From NCBI GenBank assembly GCA_038087015.1, contig JASBNA010000004.1, positions 1,488,001 to 1,552,000 of the forward strand: 64,000 nucleotides of DNA. Reading direction: 5' to 3'. This document shows, one piece after another, positions 9,932 to 21,797 of the stretch. This DNA is from Cerrena zonata. Taxonomy: Eukaryota; Basidiomycota; Agaricomycetes; Polyporales; Cerrenaceae. Both the position numbers and the translations under genes were made by a program. Within the stretch, counting starts at the first letter, position 1. Each line of letters opens with the position of its first letter. The notes beneath the pieces were generated by a model that had not been told where the DNA came from, searched no databases, and saw only the letters and a list, made by a program, of their open reading frames with translations.

Positions 9932-12334
9932 CTACCGAGCTTCCTGACTTTGACTTTGCCGATGGTCTGTCGGCGAAGGGATCCCTGATGTTTGTCGACT
10001 ATGCCGCGGTGTTACATACATCGACGACGGACTTGTAGGTGTCGTCAGATAGCTCATGGCATGTGAGTCAACGGAAGCTGACGGTGGTCTTGAATGCTGG
10101 AAAGACCATCTCCGAGGGAGTGTCTCTCCAAGTGTCGAAGATTCTGTGCTTGGGCTTCCGATATATTGACTCGGACGATCACTTGAGCCTGACTGACTGG
10201 CTGCACTCAGCGGTGGTGTGAGCCATGATGCAGTTGACGGTGTATGTGAGGGTGCAGGGTTACTTGGGCGGGGGTAAAAATGCGTCGATGATGCAGGGGT
10301 GATGTTCGCAGTGACAACTTTCTCTTGATCCTTGTTATCATCTCGACCTTTCTCCATAGATGAAGTACTGCTTCCCACAACAGTTGTACCCTCGGTATTT
10401 GCTCTCTTTTTGCTGAGCAACCATGCACCGAGGTTGAACAACAAGTTCAAGAACATCACCACTACCGAAACGGAGAAAATCACGGCGATAATGATCCCAA
10501 TGACCACTCGTGGGATAGCTGCCAGCGCGATGGATTGTGAGAACGCGAGCGTAAGCCCGGTGCAAACTATCCGCGTGAGGGAAAGATATCCGGAGAGGAC
10601 ATCAGCCCCTCGGGTTCTATGAGGTTTCATGATACACAGAAGGACGAAGAACATGACTTCGACGACCAATACAAGAATAGCCTGGACCATCCCATGACCC
10701 TTGGCGAACGCCTGTCACGAGTGATTTCACAAGTACAGCCAGGAGTACCACAAATCCGTAGTACGAGCGCTGAGGTCTGTATGGGGCAACGAGTGGTTCG
10801 ATGGTGGTATGGTGACTTTGAACTTCGGGATCTGCGCGTCGGCGGTAGTATGTGTATGCGACAAATCCGAGGGCGGCTAGGGTGGAGAGTAGCAGGATGA
10901 CCGAGAGGAAGATGGATAGCCAAGAGTCCTTCAGGGTCCATTGGTAGAATGTGAATACGAGAATCGGGGTTAAGGGCGATGAGGATCACTCGGAGGCCCC
11001 AAGCTTTGACGTATTCCGGGTATGCTGCGAGAGCTGAATCCAATTTGTGACGTCTCTCTTCACCCCAAGATGTCCTGCGAAGACCGAAAAGGGTTCCATA
11101 ACCTAATGCGAGGGCGGCAAGAGCGATAACAGCTGTGATGAGGAAAATAAGGAAGATGGTCATGAACGCATTGGCGGTATCGACTCCAACACTGGTGACA
11201 TAGATTGGTAGACCAGCTTGAAGGACATTGTCGGAGGTTTGAGTGACAGTCGCGACATCTCCGCCGACAAGCAAGCTGTTAGGGTTTAATGTCGCGTCCG
11301 TCGCGGGTACCTCATCCGCTCGCGCCGCTGCATTGAAGACACGGGCTATGAGAGAACGCGCGCTCACGTCGTTGTAAGGGCTATTCTTCCGGTTGACTAA
11401 GGAGATGGCACTGCCGCCATTGGAGCCCTCCTCTAGTGTACCTCCGGTAAGTGAACGCATATGGTCGATAGAACGCTGCATCGGAGAGTCTGATGAAACG
11501 GGGAAGAGTCCCAACGCCCACGAGAAGTTCTGGGTGAAAGCTTGATAGACCAATGGGTAGTTTAGACTCCATAGGCCAGAGACGGCGATAGCTTGGAAGA
11601 GGAAGAATATGTCGAGAAGCCGAATTGGCGCCAAGGCAAGGGGGATATAGGAATGCCAGACTGCGGAAAAGAATGACAACAATGCGATGGCACCGGTGGA
11701 CCATTCTACAGCTCTTTGGCGTGCAGACCAACCATTTGTGAGAGTGGATTGGATACAGGCACGGAGTTTTCCGGTGTTAACGTCGGTGAGGGTAAGTTGG
11801 GCGTATGCTTCGAGATCGGGGACCTGGTAGGCTATGCCAGGGATACGAGAGCTGACATCGCCGACAATAGCAGACGGAAGAGTAATTGAGTCTGAGCCCG
11901 TGAAGTTGTATGTTGGGAGTGGACAAAGTGCACCGCCGAATACGGAGCAGAGGTCGAGTGTGAGATTAAGGGGCCGCATGCCATAGACATTTACCATGAG
12001 ATTAGCGGTAACATTGATGTTAGGAATCTAAGGAAAGAGGTTAGTGCACAGGGAGGTAAAAACAATTATTGCAACGCACGACACTAGCAACAGAGACATT
12101 AAATGAGACTGAAGAGTTCTTCTGTATGTAGGCGACATCGAATTGCTGAACGAGTAGACTCTCCGGGGGTGCGCAATAAGATACTGAAGATGTGACTGCA
12201 TATAATGAAGGTCAGTAGCGCATTGGTAGAGAGTTGCAGAAAGACGCACATAGTGAATGCTCGCGAGCTAGGGAGGAAGGGAGGAGAGCAAGAGCAACTA
12301 AAGGGAGTCGCAGCCGGGCGACTGAGAAAAACAT
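9932..12334 (-). CDS. FLC/TRP-like membrane protein with ML-like domain; two apparent single-base frameshifts
   Basis: Family of fungal flavin-carrier/TRP-channel-like proteins of ER and plasma membrane (Flc1-3, Pkd2, spray). The start at 12334 gives a signal peptide MFFSVARLRLPLVALALLPS. The ML-like lumenal domain spans exons 12334-12250, 12195-12080 and 12027 onward, with SYCAPPESLLVQQFDVAYIQ, YGMRPLNLTLDLC and ALCPLPTYNFTGSDS. Multiple membrane helices follow, then a Ser/Pro-rich cytosolic tail ending QSQEAR. The ORF breaks twice: near 10965-10971, where ILIALN must shift one frame to reach PILVFTFYQWTLKDSW, and near 10709-10716, where LVKSLVT must shift again to reach FAKGHGMVQAIL. Each is explained by one extra base. 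No intron I can find restores both frames without deleting a conserved helix. Either the gene is damaged or the sequence has errors here. Confidence 0.82.
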
Positions 12335-12790
12335 TGGTTGGAAGCTGAAGCCTGCAGAGGGAGTGATAGACGGAGATGGGACACTCGGCTCTGTAGGGAC
12401 CCTTTAAAGTGAAAAAAATAAGGGCAAAGGATGAGAACGACGTGCCGAACACGAGGACAACAAGCCATTGTCCTGCACGCACCTGGACGGTCTATTGTTG
12501 TTCTCAGTTGAAATCGGGCGGCTGTGAATGAAGCAGTGTTCGTCAAAAAGGATTTCTTTTGCACGAAGGAGTGTGTAGGGAACGTTAAGTGTGAGTAGGA
12601 AGAAGGAAAGCCGGGGTTGCCCACCACGACATGGCGTAGTAAGGAGAGCAAGGGATGTATAAACACGCAGCGGTAAGCACCACGGCAAGCACCACCATCC
12701 ATTTTCTCGGATCGTCAAACAGCCGCCCGCTCCTTCTCGGCAGTCTCACAAACATTCTCTTTCTCAATTAGTCTCGTCTATATTTACATT
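12335..12790. other. Intergenic: upstream region of the TRP-like gene
   Basis: About 455 bp between the TRP-like start and the decarboxylase stop, both genes on the minus strand. Several minus-strand frames are open here, but none has domain content or continues a neighbour. It is probably promoter and 5' UTR of the TRP-like gene plus the decarboxylase 3' UTR. Confidence 0.4.
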
Positions 12791-13622
12791 TCATACTACA
12801 GCCTTTGCCAGTCCAAATTTATCGACGACTATCTGCACAATGTCCCTCCACTCTGTCATGGCCCCCAGTCCTGTAAATCGTGTAAGCTGTCTCTGACTCA
12901 CCGCCGATCCACAAACACACCTACCAACGTCACCACACGCCAGTGTTTTTCCAATCGGTCCAACAACCTCATACTTGATCACTTCCCTTACGGTCCTGAT
13001 GTGCTCCGCAGTAAGCGGGTGTTCGTACATGAGGGTGTTCATCGCAGGAAAAATAAATGTCGGAGTCGTTGGAGCGAGAGCTCGTAAGAGAGATGTCTTC
13101 CCAGAATTCCGAAGTCCAACGTAAAATAAGCGTTCATCAAAGACTTCCATGAACACACTCACGACAAGGTTATTACAAAGCCCATGCGCAATCTTAGACA
13201 AGGTATTTGCCGAACATGGAGCGACGAGAACGATGTCTGCCCAACGACGTAATTCAATATGGAGAATGGGATCTCCTATGCGATACTCGCCCTTGACTCC
13301 TGTCAGGTTGTATTCTGCTGTTGTACTACGACGCTTACATCCCATTCGTCATCGTCTGTCCATACGCGGGATCCCGCCTTTTCTATGTCCGCCTTGGCAA
13401 AGAAAGACAAGGATGCCTTGGAAGACACGACTTGCACTTTGACTTTCTTGTACTATACCAATCAATCAATTATTGCCTGGAGGCGTGGAGAGAAGCCATG
13501 ATACAGACGGAGAGCAGCTCAGAAACTATCAGGGGTGCTTTGATGGATGCAACGCTGCCCGTGGTGATCAGCACTATATGGGTGTGCCCGTCTACACGTT
13601 CTTGCTCAGCTATAAACTTCAT
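12791..13622 (-). CDS. Phosphopantothenoylcysteine decarboxylase (Hal3/PPCDC flavoprotein)
   Basis: FMN enzyme that decarboxylates 4'-phosphopantothenoylcysteine in coenzyme A synthesis. The first in-frame ATG is at 13622 (MKFIAEQERV), just ahead of the Rossmann strand IVLITTGSVASIKAP. Signature motifs are present: ILHIELRRWADIVLVAP with the catalytic His, SANTLSKIAHGLC, the substrate clamp PAMNTLMYEHP, and LACGDVGLGAMTEW with the catalytic Cys. Introns lie after LLS, after DDDEWD (48 nt, acceptor GTCAAG), after NNLV (66 nt, acceptor GGGAAG) and inside GDVG (48 nt). The last two are multiples of three and stop-free, so an unspliced reading looks like one long ORF with insertions. At about 215 aa it is a free-standing PPCDC, without the long acidic tails of yeast Hal3/Vhs3. 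It is divergent from atp5 over 226 bp. Confidence 0.92.
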
Positions 13623-13848
13623 GATGGAACGACAAAGGAATTGGACGAGGCAGTACAGTCCGTAAGATGGATGACTACGCACAGAAGAAACATAAGCTAG
13701 TGAAGGATTGCCATATTGAGTAGACCGGATCGACCCGCAAGCACTGGCGGGGGTTGCCGGAGAGTGTGTCGTGGTTTTGGTGCAAGGTGCTGCTCATCGT
13801 CGCTGTTCACTGCTCACTGTTCTCTCCGTCATCGGCCATCGTACAAAA
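13623..13848. promoter_or_regulatory. Bidirectional promoter, PPCDC / atp5
   Basis: A 226-bp gap separates the start codons of two divergent metabolic genes, so both promoters must lie here. The plus-strand frame of atp5 is open upstream of its ATG, but no in-frame ATG precedes 13849 that would give a better mitochondrial presequence. No canonical element stands out. Confidence 0.55.
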
Positions 13849-14599
13849 ATGCTGCAGTCAACAGCCCGCACTACTCTCGCTCAGGCAGGTCTCGGGCGAC
13901 GAGCTGTCAGCACCATCGCCTCCAAATACTCCAAGGCCGTCTTCTCCGCCGCCCTCAACAAATCACCTCAAACCTTGACCAAGGTCCAAACCGAGCTCAA
14001 CGCTATTGCGACCTCCATCAAGGGCTCCCCGGAGCTCAAGACCTTCGTCGCTAACCCCACTCTTTCCTCGAAGGACCGTGCTACCGGATTGAACGTGTTG
14101 TACTCGCGTGCGGGCAAGGAGCCTGTCTCTGACATCACCAAGAACTTGTTCGTCGTGCTTTCGCAGAACGGAAGGTTGGGAGAGACAGAGGGTGTCATTG
14201 AGGGCTTCAACGAGTTAGTTTCCGTACACAAGGGAGAGCTCACAGTTACCATCACTTCCGCTGCTCCCCTCCCGAAGGATGTTCAGACACGCTTGGAGTC
14301 TACCCTCAAGCAATCTCAGGCTGCTCAACAATCCAAGTCGTTGAAGATTGCCAACAAGGTATGCAGATGTCTAGAACCATGCTGTCCTCGTGTCTCTGAT
14401 GCATATATTGGAAATCTCAATCAGGTCAACCCTGCGATCATTGGCGGTATCGTCGTTGACTTTGGCGAGAAGAGTATTGACCTTAGTGTTGCGTCCCGGG
14501 TCAACAAGCTTAACAGCCTCTTGCAACGTAAGCTGAAACATATGATTCTTGTATGGACTACGTTGTTGACATATTTATCCCCGCACAGAATCCGTATAA
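13849..14599 (+). CDS. atp5: ATP synthase subunit 5 / OSCP, mitochondrial
   Basis: Oligomycin-sensitivity-conferring protein, the delta-subunit homologue that ties F1 to the peripheral stalk of mitochondrial ATP synthase. Exons 13849-14358, 14425-14527 and 14589-14599 give 207 aa, the usual OSCP length. The N-terminus MLQSTARTTLAQAGLGRRAV is a basic, hydroxylated mitochondrial presequence. The mature part starts YSKAVFSAALNKSP, has the six-helix N-domain and ends with the family signature INPAIIGGIVVDFG-type stretch (here VNPAIIGGIVVDFGEKSIDL) and LNSLLQQSV. The last exon supplies only the end of SV and the stop. It converges with the amidohydrolase at 14777, with 177 bp between the stops. 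Confidence 0.95.
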
Positions 14600-14776
14600 T
14601 ACGTCATTTTTGTATAGATCGCATTAGAATTTTGACTTTGGGTTTGCTGCATACCCTATCATACGCGTGCCCATGTCACGACAGCTATCCAGTGGTTTTT
14701 ATCGTCAAGAAATACACATTCATTCACTGTCAATATGTTTAAGGTATACATAAAACACAAATACGCAATAGTCCCA

Positions 14777-17700
14777 TCAAAGCAAGTCTACGGTGCCCCG
14801 TTTAGGCGAGATGACAGCAACCACTTTGCTCTCAAAGTCTAACAGATCTCCTCCCTTCGTTGCAACCAAGTCATGAGCGGCCTGAGCACTAGCACCTCCA
14901 CCACCAAGCAGCTTTTCTAGATTGGTAGAAGCGAGTGCGATTGTATCGGCTTTAGAGAGACGTCCACCCGCACCGATGGCAACCTACGAACAAAAAATAG
15001 CAATCGTTATTTCGGTGCCCAAAAGATAGGTTTTGAAATGCATACCCAAGCGAGATCGAAACGTGTGTTGTGCGCAGCCCAGTTCTCGACAATACCCAGA
15101 CCTACCGTAACATTGTGGTCCAACAGTTCCATGATAGAGCTCTTCTCGGTCAACGGTGGACCTGGCAAGCTGAAAATAACATGGGTATTAATAACCACGA
15201 GTCTAATGTCGATAATAATAAGATGACCTTACATTCTTCGTTGTTCCCAAACTCCAGGGAACGGCCGTGCAGGAACTTGAATCACACCTATGTGCGCACG
15301 AGCAAGCTCCTTAGCCAATAGGTATGCCTCGACACCTCCGCTGATAGTGAGTTTGATCTTCGAATCGTGCGCCCTCTCGACTTCTCTCTTGAGTACGACG
15401 AGGGTCGCGATGATATCGGCATTGTCTGCTTCGACGACCAACGTCTCCTTACCCTGTCCACAATATCAAATTCAGCAATCAGTGTAAAAACAGAACAAGA
15501 AAGTGTACGTACCTCGGTGACTTTCTTGAACCATGTCCCAAGAGGTGTGTTCTCGTCGGGATGAAGTAACAAATGTCTTAAAGTTCCAATCTGGGTGCTC
15601 ACACTCGGAGAACCGAAATGCCTAATCGTCACATGCAATGCGTTCACATCCTGGATGACCGCCCCTGAAGCTAACTTATGCCGAGCACCAGTGGAGAAGG
15701 AAGTGCTAAGTCCAGAGAGGAACCCATCATGCATCGGTGCGACGATCCCCGCAGTGACACCTGCTCGATAAGCCATGCTACAAAATAAGAACATGTCAGT
15801 TGAATCATCACGGCGATCATACCAATAATAGTAACAATGTTTAATAATAGGGAAATGTGAAGGTAGAGGTGAAGTTAAAGTCGGGTTCCAAAAAAAGAAA
15901 ACTTACAGAGCATCACGACCTCCAAACTGCAGGCCGTCGACGGCACGTATCAGAGCCCCATCTCCTCCAACGACCTTCGGAACAGAACCCATAAGTGGAT
16001 CGGGGACATATCCATCGGTAGTCGAAGGTTCCTGGTTTATCTCTTCTAGACCCACCGGGGCACCGTAAGTTATCAAACCGGGAGACAAGGAGCCACCTTC
16101 GAGGTCGACCACAGGGATAGAGGAGGACTGTAATAGAGATTGTGTGTCACAGGATAAGGAACTGCCGAAGCATTTCAAAACACCCTTTTCTACGACGGCT
16201 ACGCCGTAACTATCGGCTTCTTGTGCAAGGAAGGATTCTTGAATAGATTCCTCGGTGCGGGAGTAGATAGATTTGACGTTTGTGAAGACTACGATTTCTT
16301 TCACAGTTTCCTCGGGTTCCAAAGGGGGCAATCCTTCGTACTCGACCTAGAAGGACACCATTTGGCAACATATTAAAAAGCATTTGAAAAAATCTTGACG
16401 TACAGTTTCGTTCGCCTCTTTGTCAAAATTGGGGACCTTTGGGGTTACTTGGAATGCCTGCGGCTTCTCAACGACGAATTGCCCAGGGAGCTGAGGAATT
16501 CCATCGATGATGACCTGAACAGGGGTGGCACCAAGGGCAAGTGGATGACTATCCCATATCACAAGGTCCGCATCCCACCCTACACGAGGCATTACTGCTT
16601 TAGAACCGCCACTAGCAGACATAATATGAAAAAGAATGTACCCTCTTTAATGTAGCCAACACGATGACCTATCCCCATAGTGTCAGCAGGAGTAGTAGTC
16701 ACGGATGCAAGTGCTAGGTGCTCGGGTAGACCGTAATAATGCGCCTGTTGAGCTTCGAAAAGGAGATCCCTAGAGTGTATGGCGGCAGGACTGTCACTCT
16801 TCATGACGACTGGGAGACCGTGTTCTGCGAGGATACGTGGAGCGAAGCCGGAGCCTCGGTAGGCTTCACGCTTGTACCTGGCGACTGCTGCGAACATGGC
16901 TACAGCAGGCGGATGCTCTGTAGTAGATTATAGTTGGATTCAGAATCTCGAGAAACATAATCAAGTTTCTTACCGTAGGCTTTCTTGAGAACATCTGGTA
17001 CCAAGTATGCTTCGTGAGCGTGATGGAAGGCAGCGACAGGAAATTGGAACTCTTGTGTGAGCTTCAAAATGATGGTGTTAGCATGTACGTCTAGGATATT
17101 GCAGACATTCCGTAAGTCACTGACCCGAACAAAATCGTCCAAGTCGACAGCCTCATAACAGTGGACTTGAACTTTGACTCTTCCACGAAGGACATCAACC
17201 AGAGCTTCCCATTGCAAATCCTCTGGGAACGGCGATTTGTTCAGTGTCGCCCAGTCACCGCCAAGAACGGCATTGCAGTACTGGTCTTGGGTAGTCTTGA
17301 TCTCTCGTGCCTTGTTATAACTAATAGGTAGAATGTCAATATTCTAATTTAATAAATGCATTTTGGAAACTTACACTTCTCTGAATGCCCAGAGGTTGTC
17401 CATGCGAGTGTAATGGTAAACACTACCTAAAACACAACACAACATTAGAAACACTTCCGAACACAATGTGGGTTCATGGAATCTCACTTGGGTTTTCTCC
17501 TGGTATGATTGAAGACATTCCGTAATTAGATTCTAACCGGGAGTTACATAACGTTATACAACATACCACATGCATGTCTGAAACAAAGTTGAGAAATGAC
17601 GTCATATGAATATACAATATACTACAACGTACTTCATTTGTCGCCAACGGGGCCGATCGTTTTCCGCAAAGAACGACGAGTTGATTTGGTAAGGCGGCTC

Positions 17701-18476
17701 AAGCAACATTGACGATGGAGAACGTTCGGTAGTGGACCGAAGTTTGATAGTAAACCCTTGTCCACCTATCGCATTGGCAGAACCAGGGAGAACAAGTGCA
17801 GTCGTAACACCTCCTGCAATTGATAGCAAGAAAGAATCGTCATGCGTGTTTAAGCCGTCCAACGCTCTCAGCCAGGGCTGAGCTGTTCCCAGAAGAGAGT
17901 TGTCGTCTTGCGCTCCGTTCAGGTCTGGGAGTGGCGAATCTCCGACATGCGAATGAAGGTCAACAATTCTGTCATGAAGGTTTAGCTATTGAAAACCACA
18001 AATTATAAGTATACATACCCCGGAGTGACCCAAGCATTCTTTGCATCAATAACGACAAGATCATCCTTGAAGGCTTTCAATTGGAAGGTTTCAACCCGAC
18101 CAATCCCTTTGATTATGCCTTTGTCAAGCAAAACATCGGCACTAATGACTTCGGTGCCATTGATATCTCCAGTCCAGATCTTTGCGTTCTTAATGAGGAT
18201 GGGCTGAGTGCCTTCCTCGAACCGGTCCGATTGTGAGCGTTTGTAGAAATCTCGAGACGGACCAGGTTTTGCTTGAAGAGAACGGCAGCGAGCGAGAGAT
18301 GTAGCAGCGTGCGGAGGAAGTTTGACAGCGGACTGAGTAGACGAAGACCAGTAACCTTGACCGAAGTAGAACAGAGCTCCCGAAACAGCGAGTAGAAGGT
18401 ATGCATGAAGTAAGCGAACGCGGCGCGTTGAAGAGCGTTTGGTTCGCCCTGTGGGATCCAAATTATCCTTTTCCAT
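14777..18476 (-). CDS. Membrane-anchored amidohydrolase, two-module (paralogue A)
   Basis: Metal-dependent hydrolase of the amidohydrolase superfamily (imidazolonepropionase-like); substrate unknown. The ATG at 18476 opens a short basic cytosolic tail and one transmembrane helix (LLHAYLLLAVSGALFYFG), suggesting a type II membrane protein. Module 1 has the metal motif VDLHSHVGDSPLPDL, then AGGVTTALVLPGSANAIGG, AAFHHAHEAYLVP and VMKSDSPAA (metal His and Asp), and closes with DADLVIWDSHPLALG. A second module follows with the same plan but no metal ligands: VVDLEGGSLSPGLITYG where HxH should be, RAGVTAGIVAP, and a closing DLLDFESKVVAVI. Exons are many; two consecutive ones are only 11 nt (17567-17577) and 12 nt (17488-17499). 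The stop is 14779-14777. A diverged paralogue with the same design lies at 21798-25675. Confidence 0.88.
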
Positions 18477-18823
18477 TGTACTGAGTGAAACCAAAGCGTC
18501 ACCAATAATAGCCTGAGACAAGAGGTATAAGGTTCACTTTGCCTGCCTCAAGCAAAGTGCACTGTCAACTGTCCTGTGTGACTCGAGACTCGCACACGAT
18601 TGACACTAATCGTGCAGCTTAGACTCGGAGTCGCGCACACTGAACGCGTGAATAGAGGGCCTAACGCGCACGAGATCAATTTAAACGATTTCAAACTCAG
18701 CGGTCCTTGTGGGCGCGCGTTGAACTAGCTCTCTGCACTGCACAGGACCGTTTCAAGTTCTTTCTCCAACATTCCGGTAGGATACCCCTTCACTGACCGT
18801 GGGCCTGTAGAGCATCGGCCAGC
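18477..18823. promoter_or_regulatory. Divergent promoter, amidohydrolase A / hda1
   Basis: A 347-bp region between two divergent starts. Both promoters should lie here. A TTG-initiated extension of the amidohydrolase frame reaches 18521, but the first ATG is 18476. No recognised regulatory motif is visible. Confidence 0.5.
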
Positions 18824-21664
18824 ATGTCTGAGCAAGTGGCGGGGCCTTCTTCAATGAACATAGACGACGTTTCGCAGGCTGCGGAAACGACCACTGCTGG
18901 AGAGGATGGTGTGGCTGTCCCCAGCACCAATGGCAATGTCGAGACAGCTCGTTATGCATCTTATGCTGTTGGATACGTGTATGACCCGCGTATGATGCTA
19001 CATAGCTGTGCTTCTGGACACCAGGAAGACCCTGAACGGATCTCCAGAATTTTTGACATGCTCAAAACATCAGGCTGTATTGCTCAAATGGTTCCTATTG
19101 CCATCAGGGAGGTTCGCCGTCAGGAGGTCCTTCTAGTTCACAGTGAAGCACTATGGGATAAGGTTATGTATATTGCCTGTATGTCCAGGGAACCCGGCGG
19201 TAGACGTAATACTAATACACAATTTCACAGCCATGACCGAACAGGATTTTACCGACGCTGCCGCGTACTATGAGGAGCTGTCTCTTTATGCTCATCCAAG
19301 CACACCTCTGTGTGCCAAACTCAGCTGTGGTGGCGTAATAGAGGCTTCCCTGGCCGTCGCCAAAGGGCAGGTTAAACGATCCTTTGCCATCGTTAGACCG
19401 CCGGGTCACCACGCGGAACCAGAAGAACATATGGGGTTCTGCTTCTTCAACAATGTCTCCGTAGCTGCTAAGGTTGTCCAGACCTTCACGCCAATTAAGA
19501 AAATTCTGATTCTAGATTGGTGAGTGGCTAATTGGCGAAAGCGACTTCGGTATTATTGACATATCTTCAAGGGATGTCCATCATGGTATGGTCGCTTTCA
19601 TCTCATTTGGAATACTCTTTAAATAAAATGAATAGGTAACGGCACTCAACGAGCATTTTATGACGATCCATCTGTGCTTTATATCTCCCTACATCGCTAT
19701 GATGGAGGTCAGTTCTATCCGAATGGACCTTTTGGAAGCATGACATCATGTGGTGAAGGACCTGGTCTTGGATAGTATGTATTTTGACCAGTTAGGCCAG
19801 CATAACTTAAGTTACTCCTAGCTCCGTAAACATCCCATGGCCGACCCACCATATGGGCGACGCGGACTACCTTTATGCGTTCCAACAGATCGTAATGCCT
19901 ATTGCGATGGAGTTTGCCCCAGAACTTGTGATAAGTAAGTATATTTACTGAAGCCTAAACACCTCTTACTTATCAAGACTTAGTTTCCGCTGGATTCGAT
20001 GCTGCAAAGGGAGACGAGCTCGGTGAATGTGACGTCACGCCCGCAGGCTATTCGCACATGACGCACATGTTATCCACGCTAGCGAATGGAAGGATGGTGG
20101 TTGCGCTAGAGGTGTGCTCTCGTATTCTCTCATATTCCTATTTTACACTGAGAAAACGAACATTTAGGGAGGTTATAATCTTGACGCGATCTCTAATTCC
20201 GCCTTAGCTGTTGCGCAAACTATTCTTGGAGACCCACCTCTCGAGCTTGGACCTATGGTTGCGTCTGAGATCGCAACAGAAACTGTTTGGCAGGTTGCCC
20301 TGGAACAAGGCAAGTACTGGAAGAACATCAACCCCAAGGCGACCGATCCGTTAGAGCGTGCGTAGTATTCCCGTTATACGTGTGCATCTGAAGTTTACGG
20401 TACTTATTAGCTGAGGATGAAAACATAACGTGGTCGATACCTGGTAAGAGTATTTCAATGACCATTGGTTTGAGAAACAAAACTCACAGAAACAAATTAA
20501 AAGAACTCCTCAAAGCTCACCGACAGGATTATCTCTATCGTCAACAGGGGCTACTACAAATCCCATTCGCTACTGAGGCATTGGACGAACGGTTCAATGC
20601 TCAAGCAGCTTGCACGTTAGTCCATTATGACCCATACGTATGAACTCACATGACATAGTCACATCCTTAGACCTGATATAATGGAAAACAAGACCCTGGT
20701 AGTGTTTGTTCATGAACTGTAAGTAACTTCACTTTCATTGAAACACGTCCCTAACTCGACCACTTATTCTCAAGGGGAAACCTTCGCGTGGAGCTGGACT
20801 CCGTGGTGACATGCAACGTTCAAATGGAACACTCTTATATGGTACACATTGCTCCTTATGAGACCTACTAATCATTTTCTAACTGATACTTTTAGGTCGA
20901 CATGTCTAAAGACCTTATTAAATGGGTAAAAGACAAAAAATACGCATACTTGGATATCAACACATTACCAAAACCCTTTGTTACTAAAAAGGTGGACATC
21001 TCACGTTGGAATAGCAATTAACTAGCTTTAAGACTAAATCCAACTCAAAAGGCAGCCCGTGGTACAGGAAACTGGTCGGGAGATATGTTGACATATGTAT
21101 GGGACAACTATATCGAGTGAGTTCATTGATTCAATCCACGATTGGCATAGTTAAATTAGAGCATTGCTCAGACTGGTTGGTGCACGACAAGTCATCCTCA
21201 TTGGCTACGGACCAGGTTGTGACACAATCATGCACCTCATTACGCATCGCAGTAAGAGTATTTTAACAATGTCTCCCACGGGTTTAAACTAATGGACCTT
21301 AGCCGTTGCTGTAATGAAATTGACTACGGCCGTTATCCAAGTCGTGGGCCATCACCACATACCCGTTACCCCTCGGGACGCAGGAGACATTCTTAGCTGG
21401 TATCTCAAGGTTCGTGTTTATATTCTCCGTCTATTACCATACTTACAACATCTCCAAAGCGCTCCTTTGTCGTCGCGCCCAAAGACCACCGAGTGTTTAC
21501 GAGTGGAAAGGTCTTAAAGAGACATGGGAATGTCGCTCGAACAGGTATGTATCGTGTAGAATCTTCCAGTAACTCCACCTCATATCTGGTCTACAGAGGA
21601 GACCAAACCGATCAAGGTCCTCCACAAGGCTCTGCCAGCTATCTACGATTTTATTGGAAGATGA
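18824..21664 (+). CDS. hda1: Class II histone deacetylase Hda1/Clr3 with C-terminal Arb2 domain
   Basis: Zinc-dependent deacetylase of the Hda1/Clr3 group, acting in heterochromatin silencing. After a 50-residue acidic leader come [22 protein letters not shown] (catalytic His pair), [20 protein letters not shown] (zinc Asp and His), [22 protein letters not shown] (zinc Asp) and LEGGYNL (catalytic Tyr), so all key residues are present. After a linker containing [10 protein letters not shown] comes an Arb2-type alpha/beta domain ([47 protein letters not shown]), as in Clr3. Exons begin 18824-19178, 19231-19519, 19572-19585, 19636-19774 and 19822-19934, with about eight more to the stop at 21662. 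Exon 3 is 14 nt and encodes DVHH. It converges with the second amidohydrolase across 133 bp. Confidence 0.94.
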
Positions 21665-21797
21665 CCGACCGCACCGCTTCAAAGCAATCATGACCCTTCT
21701 AGCCACATCTTGAAAACACGGAACTTCTTGGGGGTGACATTCAGGTCCATATGTATGCATACACCGTTCATTTGCCACTATATATTCCTTCATTACA

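Noticed and set aside
13260..13345. Apparent frameshift in PPCDC between DDDEWD and GEYRIGDP
   Set aside because: Resolved by an intron GTAAGC...GTCAAG of 48 nt with a CTGAC branch point, which restores the family sequence exactly.
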